In this document: one piece after another, positions 1 to 64,000 of the stretch
Layout of the letters: each line of letters opens with the position of its first letter
How positions within the stretch are numbered: position 1 is the first letter of the stretch
Source: Pyrocephalus nanus
Lineage: Eukaryota; Chordata; Aves; Passeriformes; Tyrannidae
Reading direction: 5' to 3'
Length of the DNA stretch: 64,000 bases
NCBI GenBank assembly: GCA_038380795.1
Contig: CM076260.1
Coordinates: forward strand, 32,832,634-32,896,633
The notes under the pieces: model-generated
What the model was told of the DNA's origin: nothing
The model's input: the letters and a program-made list of their open reading frames with translations, nothing else
Databases searched by the model: none
Made by a program: the position numbers and the translations under genes

Positions 1-947
1 GATGCTAAAAAATTCTCTAGGTAATGGTTCCACCTTGTCAGAGTTTTGTGAGTTAAAATGCTCCCACCAGAGCTCCAGAGCATGCAAACTACAGTGTTAT
101 CACCTTAGTACCCTTGAGGATCTACCACCTTTGATAATTTATAAAGTAACGGAAGATTTCCAAAGTATGATGTAAAGTGTTCCTCTTTAACAATTTTTTT
201 CCTATTTTTAAAGAAGGTGTAACAACTGGCAATATTTGAGAATATAGCAAAAAATCAGGTGCAGGCCTAGTTATCTTAATCAGTATCTATCCTTTATCTG
301 GAAATCTTTTCTCCTTCTTCAAGACAACATGAGTTAGTCTCTACTAGAAAATAAACAGGGGCTAATTGCCTACTTTAATTATTTAGTTTAGTCATGTTAT
401 TACTCTAACAACTGTATTTTACTTAAGACAAAAGAGGTACCCACTAAAAGAAGGGTTGAACCAAACTGAAAAGTTGAAATGAACACATTTACAACTTAAA
501 ATAATTAAGAATTATTTATGATTACGAGTGACAATGTTATCAAATGTTTCATGGAAAACACAAGGAAAAAAATGCAGATTCTACTTTGCTTTTTAATCAG
601 TTCTATAAAGTCTTTAAAAAAAACCCCAAAACAACAATAGTAACAAAATCCTATGTGATAAAAGTCTGTGAACAGTGCCCTCGCTATGCTGTCCACTCTG
701 CAGCATGTGTGTCTGTCACATGTGCTGGGCCGGACAGGAAGCAAATCTTACTCTTACTGAAGTATCTCACAGGCACACATTGCATCTGCAATGCACTGCA
801 TGTCTGCAGGCATGTTGACATGTCTTAGAGAAGGCAGCTTCCTCAAGCTGACACTGGGCATTGGTTTATCTCCAATCCCCCCTAATTGTACAAACAGTTA
901 ACTTTAACATTTACATTAACTTTAACAATTACATTAAGGTACCATAC
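1..947. other. PHIP intron after e22 (incomplete)
   Basis: Intronic sequence continuing out of the window. I searched for the next expected PHIP exon and did not find it. No other feature was recognised. Short open frames here have no resemblance to known proteins. Confidence 0.85.
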
Positions 948-59633
<58,686 letters not shown>

Positions 59634-60549
59634 CTAGAAGTAAAGTAGAAATAATGTCAACCATAGCATTGGCTGTTTTGATGTTAGAGTTAACTAACAC
59701 AATGAACTGAAAGACAAAACTACCGACATACAGATACTTCCCACAGTTTTCCATACTTCATTCAAAACACAAGTTTACATTGATTTTCAAGAGTATATAC
59801 AACGCATGATGCATATATAATACAGATCACAAATCCTACAGCAAGTTGGTTTATGCTTCAGTAAGACACTTTTTTCCAAAAATCCAGCATAAACTGAAGA
59901 AGCTGTTACAATACAATAAAATAAAAATTTACATTAAACATGACAGTGAATTATGAATTGGTTCAGCATTTGTCATTTAGTATTATGCCCACTTATGTTC
60001 TTTATCTTCCTACTTTGATCATCATGCCCTACCAGCATTAGTAGTATACTTACCACAGTGACAGAGAGGTAAAGAGCGTCTGTGAACAGCTATTACATTA
60101 CTAAGTCTAAGTACTATGAATCTCCTTTGATATTCACATAAACAAACACTTAAATGATCACTTTCTCAACAAACTTTAGAGGCTTCATCTACGTATTCAT
60201 ACTTGAAACTCAAGTTTTGCTGGTCTTCCTACAATTTTAACAGCTGCTTGCCTCTATACAACAAATTTAGAGCCTGGGCAAAAATTGAAGAATTCACTCC
60301 TTCATTTATCTTTGCATTCCTGTGTCTTCCTGAAAGTCTCAGTATCTCTGCACCTCAATACAATGATATTTGAACACTGCACAGACATACTGACAGATGA
60401 AATTTACTGTTAATATTTAATACATTTGGTCAAGTTAAAAAGCAATACAAACCTGGGTTTTAACATCTGGAGCACTTCTCTGCCACTGGACACATGCAGG
60501 TGCTAGAGTAAGTTACAATGTGACACTATCATTATAAAATTTCACATTA

Positions 60550-61345
60550 AAGAGTACTGGTCTCAGTACCAAACTCTGTGGTGCACCCCCAGTGACCAAC
60601 CTTCACCTGGACCTTGTGCCACTAATCACAACCCTTTGAACCTAGCAGTTCAGGGCATTTTCAATCTCACTATCCACCCATCTAGCCTGTACCTCATTAG
60701 TCTGTTGGTAAGGATGCTATGGGAGACAGCATCAAAAGCCTTGCTTCAGTCAGGAAAAACAAGATCCACTACTGTCCCTCATCCAACTTAGTTCTTTCAT
60801 CATATAAGGTTATCAAGTTGTACAGGAATAATTTCTCCTTCATAGACCTACACTGATCACCTTGTTACTGTTAATATATTTGGAAGCGGCTTTCAGAAGG
60901 ATTTGCTCCATCACTTTCTGATTAAGATGAATACGAATGGTCTGTAGTTGCCTGGAACAACCTTCTTGCCCTTCCTGAAAACAGGAGTAACATTTGCGGC
61001 CTCATCTACTTCTTCCTGATCAAGCAGCCTGTAGCAGATACACACTCCAATGTCACCCACACTGGTCTGTCTTTAACCCTCATCCACGACCTCTCAGCTG
61101 ACTCATCACCTGTCCCCAGGCAAAGCTCCATGACAACTCCCACTGGTTGTCATCCCGGCCTGCCCCTTCTGGAGAGCCTGTATCCATCCACAGCAGCAAC
61201 CCAGTTTTGTGAGCTACCCAATGCCACTCCAGCTCTTTGGTCCTGAAGAGATCATAGCCTTGCAACTACATACATAATTCCAAATCCTCCTCCATTTCTC
61301 CATAATGCATGCACTAGTGTACAGGCACTTCAGATAAGTGTCCAG
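60550..61345 (-). mobile_element. CR1 LINE ORF2 remnant (endonuclease fused to reverse transcriptase part)
   Basis: Read on the minus strand from about 61345, the sequence resembles the start of the CR1 ORF2 endonuclease domain (LKCLYT..., then a WIQALQKGQAG-like stretch). It continues to a CYRLLDQEEVDEAA-like segment at about 61000-61045. It then jumps directly to the start of the reverse transcriptase region (NVTPVFRKGKKVVPGNYRP) and runs on through RT-like sequence to about 60550. The endonuclease C-terminus and linker are therefore deleted. Many stops and frameshifts are present, so it is dead. Family call is from memory of avian CR1. Confidence 0.75.
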
Positions 61346-62003
61346 TTAGGATGATTTCTCCAAGCATGGAAGCTTTCTCCATAATCCGTTTCTTGATCTG
61401 TGTACATACTTGGGGTGGGCCCTCTTCAGTTTTGTTGTTTTCCACGTTTCTCCTGTCAACATCACCTCACATTCTCTGCTTACCCACCCGGACTATCACA
61501 TCCTCATGTATTTGTTGCCTCCCTCCCACATCTTTCGTACTCTAACAGTCTCACCAACAGGTTGGTCACTGTTGAAAACAATGTTTTTGCCCCATATTTG
61601 CCTCTTATGCACCATTTCACATCCTTCAGTTTCCAAACAAAAAGCTTTCTCTCCCCTGCACACTTGCAGCACTTCCACAAATTAGAAATCACCAAAGCCC
61701 TTGATTCTTGTTCCAATGATAAGTTACTCTGTTAATGCAGTTATAATAGGATCCAAAGAAAAAAATATCCCATGGACAAAACTGCACAATAACCAAACCA
61801 CCCCATTGCTCCTATGTTGGAGTTCTACACCTCAAGCATGCCAGAGCATCTTACTAACAGGGATAGTTTTCCAAAGTTTTGGACAGTGCCAAAGATCTGA
61901 TCTTCAATTTTTCCAGTATCCTTAGGACATTATCTTAAAAAAAAAAAAAAAAAAAATAGAGCCACTTGGCAGTAAGAACAACATGAATTCTATAATTTCC
62001 CTT

Positions 62004-62308
62004 AGAATCATAGAATCAACTGGGTTAGAAAAGACTTCTGAGATCAAGTCCAACCCTTGATCCAACACCACCATGGTTACTAGACCATGGCACTGAGTGC
62101 CACATCCAGTCCCATCTTAAAAACCTCCAGGGACAGTGAATCCACCACCTCCCTGGGCAGCCCATTCCAGTGTCTGATTCCTCTCTCCATAAAAAAATTT
62201 TTCCTAATATCCAACCTAAACCTCCCCTGGCACAGCTTAAGACCATGCCCTCTTGTCCTGCTGCTGGTTGTCTGGGAGAAGAGACCAACACCCACCTCCT
62301 TTCAGGTA
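62004..62308 (-). mobile_element. CR1 LINE 3' region, minus orientation
   Basis: The plus strand shows the reverse complement of a CR1 3' end. It starts at TAGAATCATAGAATCA, passes through a CTCCCTGGGCAGCCCATTCC block, TTTTTCCTAATATCCAACC, and a CCATGCCCTCTTGTCCTG block. It is 5'-truncated at about 62308, where an oppositely oriented CR1 fragment begins. Short open frames here are non-functional. Confidence 0.85.
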
Positions 62309-62309
62309 G

Positions 62310-62470
62310 TTGCTGCTGTGGATAGATACAGGCTCTTCAGAAGGGGCAGGCCAGGGTGACAAGGAGTGGGTTCATTCATTGAGTTTTTCAGCTTTACCTG
62401 CTTTAGCAGGGTGGGGTCAGACTAGGTGATCTCTACAGGACCCTTCCAACCTCAATCATTCTGTAACCTG
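62310..62470 (+). mobile_element. CR1 LINE fragment, plus orientation, internally deleted
   Basis: Positions about 62311-62357 translate to AAVDRYRLFRRGRPG, matching the CR1 ORF2 endonuclease signature (AAMDGYKLFRRDRQG type). At about 62395-62470 this is followed by a typical CR1 3' end: the GGTGATCTCTACAGGACCC-like block, then CTTCCAACCTCAATCATTCTGT. Most of ORF2 between the two parts is missing. It abuts an opposite-strand CR1 copy at about 62308. Confidence 0.7.
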
Positions 62471-63310
62471 TGACTTTTGAGGTTCACACCAATAACTGTA
62501 TTACAATACACTTTCATTGCTGTGGTGAAATGACTACCCAAGTCCTGCCTTAGATAGGATTTATAACAGAACTAGCAAACTTGCTGCATAGAGCTTTAAA
62601 AGCAGTTTACAGGAAAAAGGGCCCCCTTTTTTCTATAAACTCTGCTTATAAAGCTCTAAGCAGATTCAGTTTTCATCCCTTTGCTCCCTTACAACAAACA
62701 TACAACCACCTATAAAGCACTCAGATTTTTTTTCACCCATGCTCCTCAATTAATAAGTTTCCATAAATGTTCCTGTTTCTACATTCAAATTAGCACTTCT
62801 ATATCTAAAGCTTCAAACTGTCCACCTACTTGATGCAGTAATTATCTGAAAGATAGTATCAGCTCATGTTATCATGATGTAAGACTTTGGAGTATGAAGA
62901 AGGTTGTATATTCTTCTCAAAAATGCAGTCACCATCAAAAAACCCAATAAGCAGAGACAAAAGCCTATGCATGCTTGCGTGTGTGTAAAACTGCAAATAA
63001 CAGCCTCACTGCTCAAGAGAGACCTGGAAGTAGTAGGGAATGGTGAAACCAAAACTGCCAAAACACTTTAAAAGGTGGCAATCACTCACTGACAACGTAA
63101 AGATGTAAAATGGTCAGCAAGAAAAAATAAATTTCTGGGATCTAATGACACCTGGAGGGTCCCCAGAGGTCTATTTAATAACAGCAAACCAAGGAAAGTA
63201 GATCAGCACAAAACAAGGCTGCTCCCTTCCAGCTGGCTACAGAGGCAAGAGTTATAAATCTCTACTGCACAGAAAAATGACTGTCAGCCAAGTCCCAAGA
63301 AGAAAAAAAT

Positions 63311-63755
63311 GGGGAGGGGGAAAAAGGGGAGGGGGAAAAAGGGGAGGGGGAAAAAGGGGAGGGGGAAAAAGGGGAGGGGGAAAAAGGGGAGGGGGAAAAA
63401 GGGGAGGGGGAAAAAGGGGAGGGGGAAAAAGGGGAGGGGGAAAAAGGGGAGGGGGAAAAAGGGGAGGGGGAAAAAGGGGAGGGGGAAAAAGGGGAGGGGG
63501 AAAAAGGGGAGGGGGAAAAAGGGGAGGGGGAAAAAGGGGAGGGGGAAAAAGGGGAGGGGGAAAAAGGGGAGGGGGAAAAAGGGGAGGGGGAAAAAGGGGA
63601 GGGGGAAAAAGGGGAGGGGGAAAAAGGGGAGGGGGAAAAAGGGGAGGGGGAAAAAGGGGAGGGGGAAAAAGGGGAGGGGGAAAAAGGGGAGGGGGAAAAA
63701 GGGGAGGGGGAAAAAGGGGAGGGGGAAAAAGGGGAGGGGGAAAAAGGGGAGGGGG
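63311..63755. repeat. 15-bp G/A-rich minisatellite
   Basis: The unit GGGGAGGGGGAAAAA is repeated about 29.7 times with no visible variation. The 60-base lines repeat exactly every four units. The purine-only run continues to about 63771. Because 15 is divisible by 3, long repetitive open frames appear on both strands, but these are artefacts. In the PHIP transcript sense the strand reads as an unbroken pyrimidine tract of C5, C4 and T5 blocks. Confidence 0.98.
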
Positions 63756-64000
63756 AGGAAGAAAGAGAAAGACAAGGGAAAAAATTTAAAAAAAACCAAG
63801 GTAAAATGGTAAATTCTGCAGCATCTTGGCAAGATAACAATATTGGAGTTCAAATAAATTCAAGTGATTCTATTTGAACGGAATGGGACAATCCACAACT
63901 CTTAAAATATTGTTGCAGTTCTACTAGTAAGAGCACTGGTTTACACCACAGCTCATGTTTCCAAGGTTATATCTACAACTGCTAGGAATTATGTGCCTAT

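Larger units (their letters stand above)
59634..64000. other. 5' intron of PHIP (incomplete)
   Basis: No coding exon was recognised upstream of e1. The preceding human exon, encoding the GHLSSVYCVTFDRTGRR part of blade 1 (from memory), is not here and should lie beyond 64000. The stretch holds degenerate CR1 pieces at about 60550-61345, 62004-62308 and 62310-62470, a poly-A run at about 61938-61957, and a 15-bp minisatellite at 63311-63755. The rest is AT-rich sequence in which I see nothing. Confidence 0.8.

Noticed and set aside
63262..63853. Four long open frames (167-192 residues) on both strands
   Set aside because: They are translations of the 15-bp minisatellite, which stays open in several frames because its period is a multiple of three. 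There is no unique protein sequence.

Overview
This is a vertebrate nuclear DNA window, almost certainly from a bird. CR1-type LINE fragments with avian-style 3' ends occur on both strands, introns are large, and the overall sequence is AT-rich. No bacterial, phage or viral gene is visible. The window holds one recognisable gene, PHIP (pleckstrin homology domain-interacting protein, also called DCAF14 or BRWD2). It lies on the minus strand and runs off both ends of the window. I place 22 consecutive coding exons, numbered e1 (59633) to e22 (948) in transcription order. They cover roughly residues 200 to 1125 of a protein that is about 1820 residues in human (comparison from memory). The start codon and N-terminal exons lie beyond 64000. 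The bromodomains and C-terminus lie before position 1.

Layout in transcription order: 64000-59634 is 5' intron with CR1 debris and a 15-bp G-rich minisatellite. Exons e1-e9 (59633-32007) encode an eight-bladed WD40 propeller. The largest intron (14.6 kb) separates blades 7 and 8. Exons e10-e13 (27121-21956) encode the conserved post-propeller segment and the start of a charged linker. Exons e14-e16 (15075-13116) encode the Ser/acidic and Lys-rich linker. Exons e17-e22 (9946-948) encode the start of the Tudor-like (cryptoTudor) chromatin-reader region, which would continue into the bromodomains outside the window. Nineteen of the 22 exons read cleanly, with matching splice phases.

The main anomalies are as follows. 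(1) Exons e14, e15 and e16 all carry apparent single-base losses and in-frame stops, while every flanking exon is clean. The same stretch begins at a 100-N gap whose two edges repeat the same 17-18 bases, differing by one T. This looks like an error-prone patch in the assembly rather than gene decay. (2) A 99-bp second copy of the WD blade 4 exon (95 of 99 bases identical) sits in the intron between e5 and e6, out of order and frame-incompatible. (3) An approximately 445-bp pure 15-bp purine minisatellite can form G-quadruplex or triplex structures. (4) Internally deleted and inverted CR1 copies lie in the 60.5-62.5 kb region. I found no undescribed multi-gene system.
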